Of a stretch of 64,000 bases of DNA, positions 35,584-45,100 are shown in pieces. Both the position numbers and the translations under genes were made by a program. The stretch is from contig NZ_CP004078.1 of assembly GCF_000612505.1 (NCBI RefSeq), forward strand, positions 209,001-273,000, given 5' to 3'. The notes beneath the pieces were generated by a model. The model made no database searches and was not told where the DNA came from. It saw nothing but the letters and a program-made list of their open reading frames with translations. Within the stretch, counting starts at the first letter, position 1. Every line of letters starts with the position of its first letter. The DNA is from Paenibacillus sabinae T27. Lineage in GTDB: Bacteria; Bacillota; Bacilli; Paenibacillales; Paenibacillaceae.

Positions 35584-35751
35584 GGCGTAATTATAAACCT
35601 CCCTACAATATTCCCTCTGCCAATTCCAGTATTGTAGCACAGAGGTCCTTTTTTTTCATCCCGCAATGCCTATTGATATATACTTAATATACACCAGCAT
35701 GAGCGACATAAGTGCAGACACACTTTTTTTAACTAAGAAAGGATGAAGAAG

Positions 35752-36090
35752 ATGAATCGCAAAATTATTTTTCTAACCACGGATAGTATGGGCAGCGGAG
35801 ACGGCCGGCTTGGAGAACAGCTTCTGGAAACCTATTTCACACTGCTCAAGCAGCAGGATCAATTGCCAGCCGCCATATTCTGCGTGAACCGGGGCGTGCT
35901 TGCGCTGACGGGGAAATCGATGGCTTCCCTTCATTTAAAAGAACTGGCCGACCGCGGAGTACCGGTGCTCGCCTGCTCGACCTGTGTGAACTACTATGGT
36001 GTGGGCGATCAGCTGTATGCCGGAGAGGTCTCCAGCATGGGGCACTTCATCGAGCTTTCCGCGCAGTATGAAGTCATCACGATATCCTAG
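35752..36090 (+). CDS. DsrE/YedF-like small protein
   Basis: The product of about 112 residues has a DsrE fold: KIIFLTTDSMGSGDGRLGEQ, LPAAIFCVNRGVLAL and GVPVLACSTCVNYYG. The CSTC pair and GSGD loop match the C-terminal half of YedF (selenium metabolism-associated) proteins, which lack the usual N-terminal SirA/TusA half here. The ATG at 35752 has AAAGGATGA eight bases upstream; the ATG at 35743 is too close to it. It is 29 bases from the next gene, an aldolase-like PLP enzyme. A sulfur-relay role is inferred. Confidence 0.8.
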   Translation: MNRKIIFLTTDSMGSGDGRLGEQLLETYFTLLKQQDQLPAAIFCVNRGVLALTGKSMASLHLKELADRGVPVLACSTCVNYYGVGDQLYAGEVSSMGHFIELSAQYEVITIS

Positions 36091-36119
36091 GTCCTAGACT
36101 TAAAAGGAGAAGCATAACC

Positions 36120-37208
36120 ATGAGCAACCCGCTTCAGGAAGCGTTCAACAGGGCAACCTACCCCGTCATCGGCCACGGCAAACGGAATATTGGGGTGCTG
36201 AAGGACGCGCTGGACGCCTATGACGGCGAATTGGACAGCGACATGTACGGCGCGGGCAGGCTGATCGAAGATTTTCAGAGCAAAATGGCCGGGATTCTCG
36301 GCAAAGAAGCTGCCGTCTTCTTCCCGAGCGGAACGATGGCGCAGCAGATTGCGCTGCGAATCTGGTGCGATTGCAAGGGAGAAAAGAAAGCCGCGTACCA
36401 CCCGCTGTGCCATCTGGAGATTCATGAGCAGCGCGGGCTTCATGAGCTTCACGGGATCGAGCCGGTGCTGTTGGGAGGCAAGAACAGGCTGATCGGACTC
36501 GCCGATGTACAGTCCTTGGACGAGAGCGTATCCTGCCTGCTGCTCGAGCTACCCCAGCGCGAAATCGGCGGGCAACTGCCGGATTACGGCGAGCTTGAAG
36601 CTATATCAGCGTACTGCCGTGAGCGGGGGATCGCCCTGCATTTGGACGGCGCGAGACTGTTCGAGGTTCTGCCCTACTACCGGAAATCTGCGGCGGAAAT
36701 CTGCGAGCTGTTCGACAGCGTGTATGTCTCTTTTTATAAAGGCATTGGCGGGATTGCCGGAGCGATTCTCGCGGGCGATGCCGAATTCACGGAACAGTCC
36801 AAAGTGTGGAAAAGACGTCACGGCGGTGACCTGATCAGCCTGTATCCTTACATACTTTCAGCCGACTTTTATTTCGAAGAAAGGTTTCCTAACATGGAGC
36901 GGTACTATGATGGGGCAAGGGAGCTGGCCGGTTTTTTTAATAAATGCCACCAAATCACTACCCTTCCGGAGGTGCCTGTCTCGAATATGTTCCATGTTCA
37001 TGTAAGTCTTCCCAAGGAAAGACTGGAGCCTTTGCTGGTGGAGATATATGAGGAAACCAATGTCGGAATAACGCATGTTTTGCGGGAAAACGGCGAATCG
37101 TCCTGCTTTTTTGAGGTAAGCATCGGTGACCGGTATGCCCTTATCCCCAGGGAAGAACTGCAGCGGGCATTTGCCCTGCTGAATGAAAAACTGACCTTCT
37201 CATTGTGA
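36120..37208 (+). CDS. Threonine aldolase-like PLP enzyme
   Basis: The 362-residue protein is of the beta-eliminating lyase/threonine aldolase fold-type I family: MYGAGRLIEDFQSKMAGILG, AAVFFPSGTMAQQIALRIW, HLDGARLFE (Asp176) and the PLP lysine in VYVSFYKGIGGIAG (Lys207). It should cleave beta-hydroxy amino acids such as threonine, or a related substrate. AAAGGAGAAG precedes the ATG. Directly linked to the DsrE-like gene, which is an unusual pairing. Length is slightly longer than classical LtaE (about 340). Confidence 0.85.
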   Translation: MSNPLQEAFNRATYPVIGHGKRNIGVLKDALDAYDGELDSDMYGAGRLIEDFQSKMAGILGKEAAVFFPSGTMAQQIALRIWCDCKGEKKAAYHPLCHLEIHEQRGLHELHGIEPVLLGGKNRLIGLADVQSLDESVSCLLLELPQREIGGQLPDYGELEAISAYCRERGIALHLDGARLFEVLPYYRKSAAEICELFDSVYVSFYKGIGGIAGAILAGDAEFTEQSKVWKRRHGGDLISLYPYILSADFYFEERFPNMERYYDGARELAGFFNKCHQITTLPEVPVSNMFHVHVSLPKERLEPLLVEIYEETNVGITHVLRENGESSCFFEVSIGDRYALIPREELQRAFALLNEKLTFSL

Positions 37209-37319
37209 TAAAACACAATCATGGCAGATAAAGTTTTGAATTTTCACCAAATGGAAAAGCCGCAGGGTATGTTATCATTCTTTACATAAGAGACGTCAAC
37301 AAGACAGGAGATGTGAAGA

Positions 37320-38453
37320 ATGATCATCGGAGTACCTAAGGAAATTAAAAACAATGAGAATCGCGTAGCCATTACCCCAGGCGGTGTAGTCAGCTTTGTC
37401 AAAGAAGGTCACAAGGTTCTGGTAGAAAAGGGCGCGGGCCTGGGCAGCGGATTCCTGGACGAGGAATATGCCGCAGCCGGAGCGGAATTGATCGACAGCG
37501 CAGCGGAGGTATGGAGCGGCGCCGAGATGGTCATGAAGGTTAAAGAACCGCTGGAGAGCGAATACGGCTATTTCCGTGCCGGTCTCGTTCTGTTCACTTA
37601 CCTTCATCTGGCTCCCGAGCCTGCTCTGGCGAAGGCGCTGAAGGATAAAGGCGTATTTGCGATCGGCTACGAGACGGTGACTGAAGGCCGCACGCTGCCG
37701 CTGCTGACGCCGATGAGTGAAGTGGCGGGCCGCATGTCCGTACAGCTGGGCGCTCAATTCCTGCAAAAAAATCACGGCGGCCAAGGCATTCTGCTTGCCG
37801 GCGTTCCTGGAGTAAGCAGAGGCAAGGTCAGCATCATCGGCGGCGGCGTTGTCGGAACAAACGCGGCGAAGATGGCTATCGGACTCGGAGCGGACGTTAC
37901 CATCGTTGACCTGAGCGCCGACAGATTGCGCCAGCTGGACGATATTTTCGGTGCGCAAATCAATACGCTGATCTCCAACCCGTATAACATCGCCAAAGCG
38001 GTTGCCGAAGCGGACGTGCTGGTAGGCGCGGTGCTCATTCCGGGCGCGAAAGCTCCGAAGCTGGTAACCGAAGAAATGGTGAAGACCATGAAACCGGGCT
38101 CTGTTATCGTCGATGTGGCCATTGACCAAGGCGGTATTGTAGAGACGATCGACCAAGTGACGACCCATGACAATCCGGTATTCGAGAAACACGGCGTACT
38201 GCACTACTCCGTAGCCAATATGCCTGGCGCTGTCGCCAAAACATCGACGATCGCTCTGACGAACGTTACTGTTCCTTACGCGCTGCAAATCGCAGGCAAA
38301 GGTGCGCTGAAGGCCGTGCAAGAGAATGAAGGCCTGCTGAACGGCGTCAATATCGCCAACGGCAAAATCACCTGCAAAGCCGTTGCCGACGCGCTTGGCG
38401 AAGAATACTTCACAGTAGCCCAAGCCATGTCCCAAGAGTTTACCCTGATCTAA
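37320..38453 (+). CDS. ald: Alanine dehydrogenase
   Basis: The 377-residue enzyme starts [20 protein letters not shown] and has the catalytic Lys75 and His96 ([18 protein letters not shown]). The NAD-binding glycine-rich motif [20 protein letters not shown] follows at about 173. Length and sequence are typical of Bacillus/Paenibacillus Ald. It converts L-alanine to pyruvate and ammonia using NAD, in hexameric form, and supports growth on alanine and sporulation. AGGAGATG lies before the start. A probable activator gene (adeR) follows in the same orientation. Confidence 0.97.
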   Translation: MIIGVPKEIKNNENRVAITPGGVVSFVKEGHKVLVEKGAGLGSGFLDEEYAAAGAELIDSAAEVWSGAEMVMKVKEPLESEYGYFRAGLVLFTYLHLAPEPALAKALKDKGVFAIGYETVTEGRTLPLLTPMSEVAGRMSVQLGAQFLQKNHGGQGILLAGVPGVSRGKVSIIGGGVVGTNAAKMAIGLGADVTIVDLSADRLRQLDDIFGAQINTLISNPYNIAKAVAEADVLVGAVLIPGAKAPKLVTEEMVKTMKPGSVIVDVAIDQGGIVETIDQVTTHDNPVFEKHGVLHYSVANMPGAVAKTSTIALTNVTVPYALQIAGKGALKAVQENEGLLNGVNIANGKITCKAVADALGEEYFTVAQAMSQEFTLI

Positions 38454-38544
38454 GATTATAGAAATAGAATTAAGAAGAACAAAAAGTCGGCTGATAAAAA
38501 AACAGACAGACGTTTCCCAATGAAGAAGAGGAACCCCAATTAAA

Positions 38545-38579
38545 GGACAGAGCCCGTTCATACGGGCCTGTTCTTTTTT
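38545..38579 (+). terminator. Terminator of ald
   Basis: GGACAGAGCCCGT and ACGGGCCTGTTC form a stem with a TCAT loop, followed by six Ts. Confidence 0.85.
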
Positions 38580-38769
38580 GGCGTACCAATATAGGCTCTG
38601 TTCAGCGGAGCTGCTGATTTTGGCGTAACATGGAAGGTTTCCTTCCACGACTTTGCCGCGCCCTATAGTCAGCGCACACGAAGCGTAATATAATGAAACA
38701 ACCGATTAGTAGTACGAAGGCTGATGTTACGTGCAAAACGCGGCTATTTTGAAGGTTGGAGTGGGAACA

Positions 38770-40023
38770 GTGACCGAAGCGAGCTTATCCTTTGACCGTT
38801 TTTTTGACAGCATGGAGTCCTTGGCGGATGCCATCAGTGAATCGCTGCAATCCCAAGTGACCATTGAGGACGACAATCATCATGTGATCGGCTACAGCTC
38901 CCATCAATTCGAGAGCGATCCGGCGCGGATTTCGACCATTATCGGCAAGCGGGTGCCTGATTCTGTCATTATCGGCCTGCGCAAAAAGGGGATCATGCGC
39001 CAGCTTGAAAATACGCCTCATCCGATCCGGATTTCGGGGGTGATGGAGGTGGGGCTTGGCCCCCGCCTGGCGATGTGCATCAAGCATCAGAAGGAGGTTC
39101 TCGGCTACATCTGGGTTGTCGATGCAGGCAACCTGAAGGAAGGCTATGCGGAGAACGTCGTGAGCAAGGCCGCGCAAATCGCCGCCCGGTACCTGCTGAA
39201 GCAACGGGGCTGGAAGACGAAGCAGACCCAGGTGCAGGAGGATTTTTTCTGGAAGCTGCTGACCTCGCATTACGGCACGGAGCAGGACATCCGGCGGGAT
39301 GCGGGGGCGGACGGGATTGAGCTGCCTTCGGGTTATTTTATCGGCGTATTCGAACCCGACCGGACGGTGGACAATCACTTCCTGCTGAAGTTCCGGCAGA
39401 CCGCGGAGAGCTATTCCGGCGTCTCGCTGGTGTTCCTGACCACGGAGCATAACCGGATTATTACCATGTTCACTTTCCATTATCCGATTGAAGGGACAGA
39501 GGCCCTGTCTTCCTATATGCGGCTGCTGGTTGACCAGACGAACAAGCACGAGGACTGCCGGATATCCGGGGGCTGCAGCCTCCATTACAGCGAGTATCTC
39601 TCTGCGGCTGTCGCCTATATGGAAGCGGCGTCGATTGCCGAGATCAAGCGGCTGCTGCCTTTTCAGGCCCGCGAGCTGCTGCTGTACGAGGATATGGGAT
39701 TTTGGGCGCATCTACCGGCGATTATCGAGCAGAAACGCAGCCGCAACCGCAGAAGCCCTTTACTCTATCCGCTGAAGGAGCATGACCGGGTGCACAAGAC
39801 CGATTTTGTCAAAACCGTCGCCGTCTATCTCACCTTCAATGGAAATTTGAAAGAATCGGCATCTTTTTTGCATATCCATACCAATACCCTGATGTACAGA
39901 CTGAACCGGATCGCCGAAATTACGGGGAAAAATCTGAAGGATACCCATTACCGCTTCTCCATCTATCTGGACATTCTGACCGAAGAGACCCGGCAGTTGA
40001 ATCAGTGGTTTGCGGAAGGTTGA
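38770..40023 (+). CDS. adeR: PucR-family regulator, probable AdeR
   Basis: The product of about 417 residues carries a sensory N-terminal half (IEDDNHHVIGYSSHQFES; PRLAMCIKHQKEVLGYIWVV). Its C-terminal PucR helix-turn-helix is in VAVYLTFNGNLKESASFLHI and HTNTLMYRLNRIAEITG. AdeR of B. subtilis, an activator of ald, has this architecture and is also encoded beside ald, so the neighbourhood supports this name. The GTG at 38770 has TTGGAGTGG upstream; an earlier GTG at 38731 has a weaker site. Confidence 0.8.
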   Translation: MTEASLSFDRFFDSMESLADAISESLQSQVTIEDDNHHVIGYSSHQFESDPARISTIIGKRVPDSVIIGLRKKGIMRQLENTPHPIRISGVMEVGLGPRLAMCIKHQKEVLGYIWVVDAGNLKEGYAENVVSKAAQIAARYLLKQRGWKTKQTQVQEDFFWKLLTSHYGTEQDIRRDAGADGIELPSGYFIGVFEPDRTVDNHFLLKFRQTAESYSGVSLVFLTTEHNRIITMFTFHYPIEGTEALSSYMRLLVDQTNKHEDCRISGGCSLHYSEYLSAAVAYMEAASIAEIKRLLPFQARELLLYEDMGFWAHLPAIIEQKRSRNRRSPLLYPLKEHDRVHKTDFVKTVAVYLTFNGNLKESASFLHIHTNTLMYRLNRIAEITGKNLKDTHYRFSIYLDILTEETRQLNQWFAEG

Positions 40024-40194
40024 TGGAAGATATGGCGGATAAGCAAAAGTGTATGGCAGAAAATATATACATGGATGTAACATAAACCGAGTATTCCCGC
40101 GCCAATCTTATTACACTCTGTACAATGAAAAGAGAGGATACGGGTCGTAACATAGTGTTGTAGGAACGACCAGACCACGGACGGAGGGATAGGA

Positions 40195-41430
40195 ATGCAG
40201 ACGCAAAATATTTTCGTTAACGGAGCCCGGCTTAAAGATACGATCGAGGCTTTTGCCGATTTCGGACGTACGCCTGCGAACGGTGTCACCCGGCTGAGTT
40301 TAAGCGAAGAGGACATCAAGGTGCGGGATTACTTCCGTTCCTGCTGCGAAGAGCTGGGAATGACAGTCACAGTGGATGATATGGGCTGTATGTACGCCAC
40401 GCTGGAAGGGACCGAGGATAAGCCTCCGATCGTCATGGGTTCTCACCTCGATACCGTTGTAAAAGGTGGGCGCTTCGATGGCGTTTTCGGCGTAATCACG
40501 GGCCTTGAGGTTGTGCGGACGCTTGTCGATCATGGCATCAAGCCGCGCATTCCGGTGACAGTCATGAACTTCACGAATGAGGAAGGGGCACGGTTCGAGC
40601 CTTCGATGATGGCGTCCGGCGTGCTGTCGGGTAAGTTCGATAAAGAGGTTATGCTGAAGAGCAAAGATCCGGAGGGGGTTACCTTCGGGGAGGCGCTGAA
40701 GGCCAGCGGATACGAAGGGGCTGCCGAGAACCGCATCAAGGAAGCGACCGCTTATCTGGAAATGCATATCGAACAAGGTCCTGTACTGGAAAAAGAAGGC
40801 TTGACGATCGGGCTCGTCGACTGCGTAGTCGGCATGGTCTGTTATGAAATTGAAGTCACCGGGGAATCCAATCATGCCGGAACGACGCCGATGGGGATGC
40901 GGAACGACGCGTTTTTTGCCGCTACCGATCTGGTGGCGGAGCTGCGGAGCAAGCTGGGCGGGCTCGACTCCGAGCTGGTCTATACAATGGGCCGGGTGAA
41001 TGTGTATCCCAACATCCATACGGTCATCCCGAATAAAGTCGTCTTCACCGTCGAAGCCCGGCATAAGAATGAAGAGGTCATCGCCGAAGTGGTGTCGATC
41101 ATTGATTCGCTGCCGGAGACGCAGTCCGGCTGTTCCGTGTCGAAGAAGAAGCTGTGGGGCCGCGATACCGTCTGGTTCGACGAGCAGGTATGCGGGGCCA
41201 TTGAAAGCTCGGTGAAGTCGCTCGGTTATTCCCACAAAAAAATGGCCAGCGGAGCCGGGCACGACGCCCAGTTCGTGGCAAGCTACCTGCCTTCGGCGAT
41301 GATTTTTGTGCCGAGTGTGAAGGGCAAGAGCCACTGTGAAGAAGAGCTGACCTCGTACGAGGATTGCGAAAAAGGCGTCAATGTGATGCTGGAGACGGTG
41401 CTGACGTTGCTCGGAGATAGCGGGGAGTAA
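40195..41430 (+). CDS. M20-type N-carbamoyl-amino acid / allantoate amidohydrolase
   Basis: The 411-residue metallo-hydrolase has the HyuC/AllC pattern: GSHLDTVVKGGRFDGVFGVI (metal ligands His84 and Asp95), NFTNEEGARFEPSM, EMHIEQGPVL and the C-terminal SGAGHDAQ. These enzymes use two metal ions and remove carbamoyl groups from N-carbamoyl amino acids or from allantoate/ureidoglycine. GGAGGGATAGG is before the ATG. It follows a PucR-type regulator, a family also used for purine catabolism. The exact substrate cannot be chosen from sequence alone. Confidence 0.9.
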   Translation: MQTQNIFVNGARLKDTIEAFADFGRTPANGVTRLSLSEEDIKVRDYFRSCCEELGMTVTVDDMGCMYATLEGTEDKPPIVMGSHLDTVVKGGRFDGVFGVITGLEVVRTLVDHGIKPRIPVTVMNFTNEEGARFEPSMMASGVLSGKFDKEVMLKSKDPEGVTFGEALKASGYEGAAENRIKEATAYLEMHIEQGPVLEKEGLTIGLVDCVVGMVCYEIEVTGESNHAGTTPMGMRNDAFFAATDLVAELRSKLGGLDSELVYTMGRVNVYPNIHTVIPNKVVFTVEARHKNEEVIAEVVSIIDSLPETQSGCSVSKKKLWGRDTVWFDEQVCGAIESSVKSLGYSHKKMASGAGHDAQFVASYLPSAMIFVPSVKGKSHCEEELTSYEDCEKGVNVMLETVLTLLGDSGE

Positions 41431-41479
41431 GGTTTAGATTTGAAGGGAATCGCGGCATATGCGTTAGATTATATAGTAG

Positions 41480-41526
41480 AAGGCTGTTCCGTTAAGGGTC
41501 TGTGGGACCCTCGGGACAGCTTTTTG
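41480..41526 (+). terminator. Terminator after the M20 hydrolase
   Basis: AAGGCTGTTCCG and CGGGACAGCTT form the outer arms, with an inner GGGTC-TGTG-GACCC helix, and a five-T run follows. Confidence 0.85.
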
Positions 41527-41569
41527 TTTACTGTCCTTAGTCTAGCATCTATATAAAAGGAGAAAAAGT

Positions 41570-42037
41570 ATGAATCAAGATGAGTTTTTTATGAAAGAAG
41601 CAATCAGGCTATCTAAACTTGCGGTTGAGCACGGTAACGAACCTTTTGGAGCGATATTGGTTAAAGGCGGAGAAATTGTATATTCTAATGAAAACCAGAT
41701 TTATTCTGCAACCGATCCAACGTTTCATGCAGAAGCAGGGTTGCTACGGAGATTTTGTGCTGAAACCCATATTACCGATTTACGTGAGTACACCTTATAT
41801 TCGAGCTGCGAGCCTTGTTTTATGTGTTGCGGCGCAATGGTTTGGACAAAGGTTGGGCGATTGGTTTATGGTGCCAGTGATATAGATCTGTGTAATCTAC
41901 TGGATGAACAGGGAAGTCATTGCAGTCAAATTGTATTTGAAAATTCTCCCCATAAACCGGATATTACAGCGGGCATATTACGGGAGGAAAGTTTGAGTGT
42001 ATTGGCCAGCTATTTTTCCCACAACACAAAAGGCTAA
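41570..42037 (+). CDS. Nucleoside/nucleobase deaminase (CMP/dCMP-type zinc)
   Basis: The 155-residue enzyme has the zinc deaminase motifs: His53 and Glu55 (TFHAEAGLL) and SSCEPCFMCCGAM (Cys83, Cys86). PFGAILVKGGEIVYS near the start and WTKVGRLVYGASDID near the end fit the guanine deaminase/TadA-like branch. It would hydrolyse a purine base or nucleoside to release ammonia. AAAGGAGAAAAAG precedes the ATG. Local base composition is more AT-rich than the neighbours, so transfer is possible. Confidence 0.88.
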   Translation: MNQDEFFMKEAIRLSKLAVEHGNEPFGAILVKGGEIVYSNENQIYSATDPTFHAEAGLLRRFCAETHITDLREYTLYSSCEPCFMCCGAMVWTKVGRLVYGASDIDLCNLLDEQGSHCSQIVFENSPHKPDITAGILREESLSVLASYFSHNTKG

Positions 42038-42106
42038 AAATCATACTGGTCGGTCATGGTTAAATTGAACTGACGGAGAACGATAGTTCGATCAGTGCCG
42101 CTATGT

Positions 42107-42150
42107 GAAAAAAACGGGCCGGTCAAGGAATCATCCTTGATCGGCCCGTT
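42107..42150 (-). terminator. Terminator of the SLH protease gene
   Basis: On the minus strand AACGGGCCGATCAAGG pairs with CCTTGACCGGCCCGTT and runs into TTTTTTTC. Confidence 0.93.
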
Positions 42151-42163
42151 GCTATTTACGTGT

Positions 42164-45100
42164 TTATTCAGCCAGTCCGGCTTTGACCAGCAGCTGGTGC
42201 AGTGTAGCGGCGATCGTCTCGCGGGTAGCCGGAGCGGTAGGATTGAATACCGAACCGGAGGTACCGGTGAGGATGCCTGCTGCGGACAAGGACTGTACGC
42301 TGTTCTTCGCATAGCCTGCAATCTTGGCGTTATCGCTATAGGTCGTGAAGGACGGATTGGCTGGGGTCAGCTCGATACCGGCCAGCTTCACGGCTCTATC
42401 CAGAATAACGGCCACTTCCTGACGGGAGACATTGGCTTTCGGCGCGAACTTGCCGCCGCCAACACCCAGAATCAATCCGGCCTTCGTTGCGGCTGCGACA
42501 TCGGCTGCATACCAGTCGGTTGCCTTCACGTCGGTAAAGGTCGCCGCTGCATCAGTGCGTAGACCGAGCGCGCGTACAAGGATGGCCGTAAATTCGGCAC
42601 GGGTCAGGTTATTCTTCGGCGAGAAGGTCGTTGCCGAAGTCCCTTTGAAGATCAGCTTGTTAGCCAGTGCCGTGATGTCCGAAGCCGCAGGCGAAGTCGC
42701 GATATCGGTGAACGTTACCGGACGGCTTACAGCGGCATAGGTCGAGAAGCCCGGACGATTAACGGTAACCAGCGTCGTTCCGTCGGCTTGCGTCTTGAAC
42801 ACGGAAGATACCGGAGTAATCTTGCCGTTCTCTTCGAACAGAACGCCGGCCGTATTCGGAGTGATGCTTCCCGGAACGGTGAAGGATCTCTTGATGAACG
42901 TATTGTTTGGCACCGTCAGATACGTGCTGCCGGTTGCCGTTGCCCAGCTTGCTTCAAAGGATACCGGAGCCCCGATCACGGACGACCCGGCTGCGCTTGC
43001 GCTAAATTTGCCTGCCTGCTCTGAAGCCGGCTTGATGGACAGCTCGAAGGCCGCTCCGGAAGGAGAACCGCTTAGCAGCGATACCGGCAGAGAAACCGCG
43101 GCATCCTTCGTGCTGACGATGACTTTGCTGGACGAAGAGATTCCCGCAAGCAGCTTCACTTGATCCGCAGTCAGGCTGACTTTGGCAGCGGAGCCGCTGA
43201 CCGAAGGAGCCGAAATGATCACAGCGTTCTGGGATGCGGTGGCACTAGCCAAAGCCGCTTTCAGGTCACTATCCGACACGGTGATGGTTGTTACACCGTT
43301 CTGTACAGTCGTTGTCGAAGCGACGCTCAATTGCTTAGAGCCTTGGTCGACCAGTGCTGTAGCGGTATCGGAAACCGTTGGCGCAGGTGGTGTCGTTGGT
43401 GTAGTTGGTGCAGGTGCGCCGCCACCACCGCCAGCTGTGTTATCGATGCGGAAAGAAGTAAAACCGGTATAGAAGAAATCTTCATATTGATTAATTTTCA
43501 CCGGAATCTTGCTGTTATCTTTTTCTGTTGTGGCGAGAACTTGGATTTTATAAATGCCATCCTTCAAGTATGCTACAGCAGGCTTACCTTGCGAATCCAA
43601 TACAGGGTCGCCATTGCTGTCGTAAGGATGATAAGCGCCGCCGATTGTTGCCGAATAAGTCCCCGGTTTGAAATAGCTCTTCAAGCTTCCCGTCGTCTGT
43701 GCGTCGAAATAACCAAGGGTCTTGTCATCAAGGCCTACAACGTCAACCTCGTAATAGTTGGCGTCTTCCGCCTTCAGCTTGAACGTGAGGTTCGTCGTTT
43801 GTCCAAAGTTCGGATAGACTACCTTTTGGCCCAGCGAAAGCTCTTGAACGCCTGCTCCGGTATCCGGATATTCCTTGCCTACATTGACAACGAAAGGAAG
43901 ATGAAGATCAGGCTGACCTGCTGCTTTCAAAGTGATTTGGCCTTGGTAAAAGGAGTCCAGAGCGGCCTCCGGTTTAACATTTACATTTAATTTGAATGCC
44001 GAAGCGCTGTAGGCGGACGCCGTTACCGTAGTTTGGTCAAGCTCGGCCGTGACGTCCAACGGGGCGTCGTCATACCAATCAACGGATGCTGTATACGTAA
44101 GGTTTTGGCTGCCCGTATTTTTCAGCTGGAGATCCTTGACTGCGGATGCACCCGGAGCCAGAATTCCAAAGCTTGCAGAGTCATTATAGTTGATGATATT
44201 TTGAGGATTGAAATTTTTGTCCAAAATCGTGATCGGCTCCAGAGATTGAAGCACGGCTTGAGTCTTGATCGCATTTTCGACATTAGCCCGGCCTGGTCCT
44301 TGCAAGTACACATCGTACTTACCGCCTCCGATAACGTCCGCTGTATTGGCGAGCGCGGCGCGTATATCAAACGGATTCCAGTCTGGATGCGCCTGCTTGA
44401 TCAGAAGCGCGAGACCGGCGACGTGAGGCGTTGCCATACTTGTGCCGCTGATGCGGTTGTAAGCCTCGGCATAAGATGCGTCTTTATCATATTTGCCGTA
44501 TTCCGGCCAGGTTGACAGGATACCTACCCCCGGAGCCACGATGTCCGGTTTGATACTTAGGTTGGTGTCAACATTTGGTCCCCAGGAGGTGAAGCTGGCT
44601 ATTTCGTCACCTTTGGTAAGACCCGGATGATAGTCGGAGTCAAAAGTAAACTTCACCGGTTTGCCTTCGTTAGCCTTAATGGCTCTGGCCAGCGCCCGTC
44701 CTTCCTTGCCTTCCAAATCAAAGGTCGGAATATACTCGAAGCCGTCGCCAATGGTGGAGTTGATGTAGCCGTCGCGGTTCTTGATGCTCTCGCTCAGGTC
44801 CGCGTTGCCTTTGCCGTCTGTATTGCCGTTAAAGATAACAACGGCTCTTGCGTTATGCTCTTTGGCAATGGCGATTTTATCGACAAAGGCCAGCTCGCCG
44901 CGGGACAGCAGCACCACCGCTCCATTCACATCTTTGGTCGAATAGTCATCATCGGAGCCAAGGTCCGCGTATACAACCGGGACGGGATCTGTTCCGATAA
45001 TACTCTCGAAGTCTTCGTCGGCGATCCTCCATGCCATCGCATTAACGTCGCTGTACGTTGAGTAAGTCACCGTGGTTGCTGAAGCGCCGACGATCTCTTT

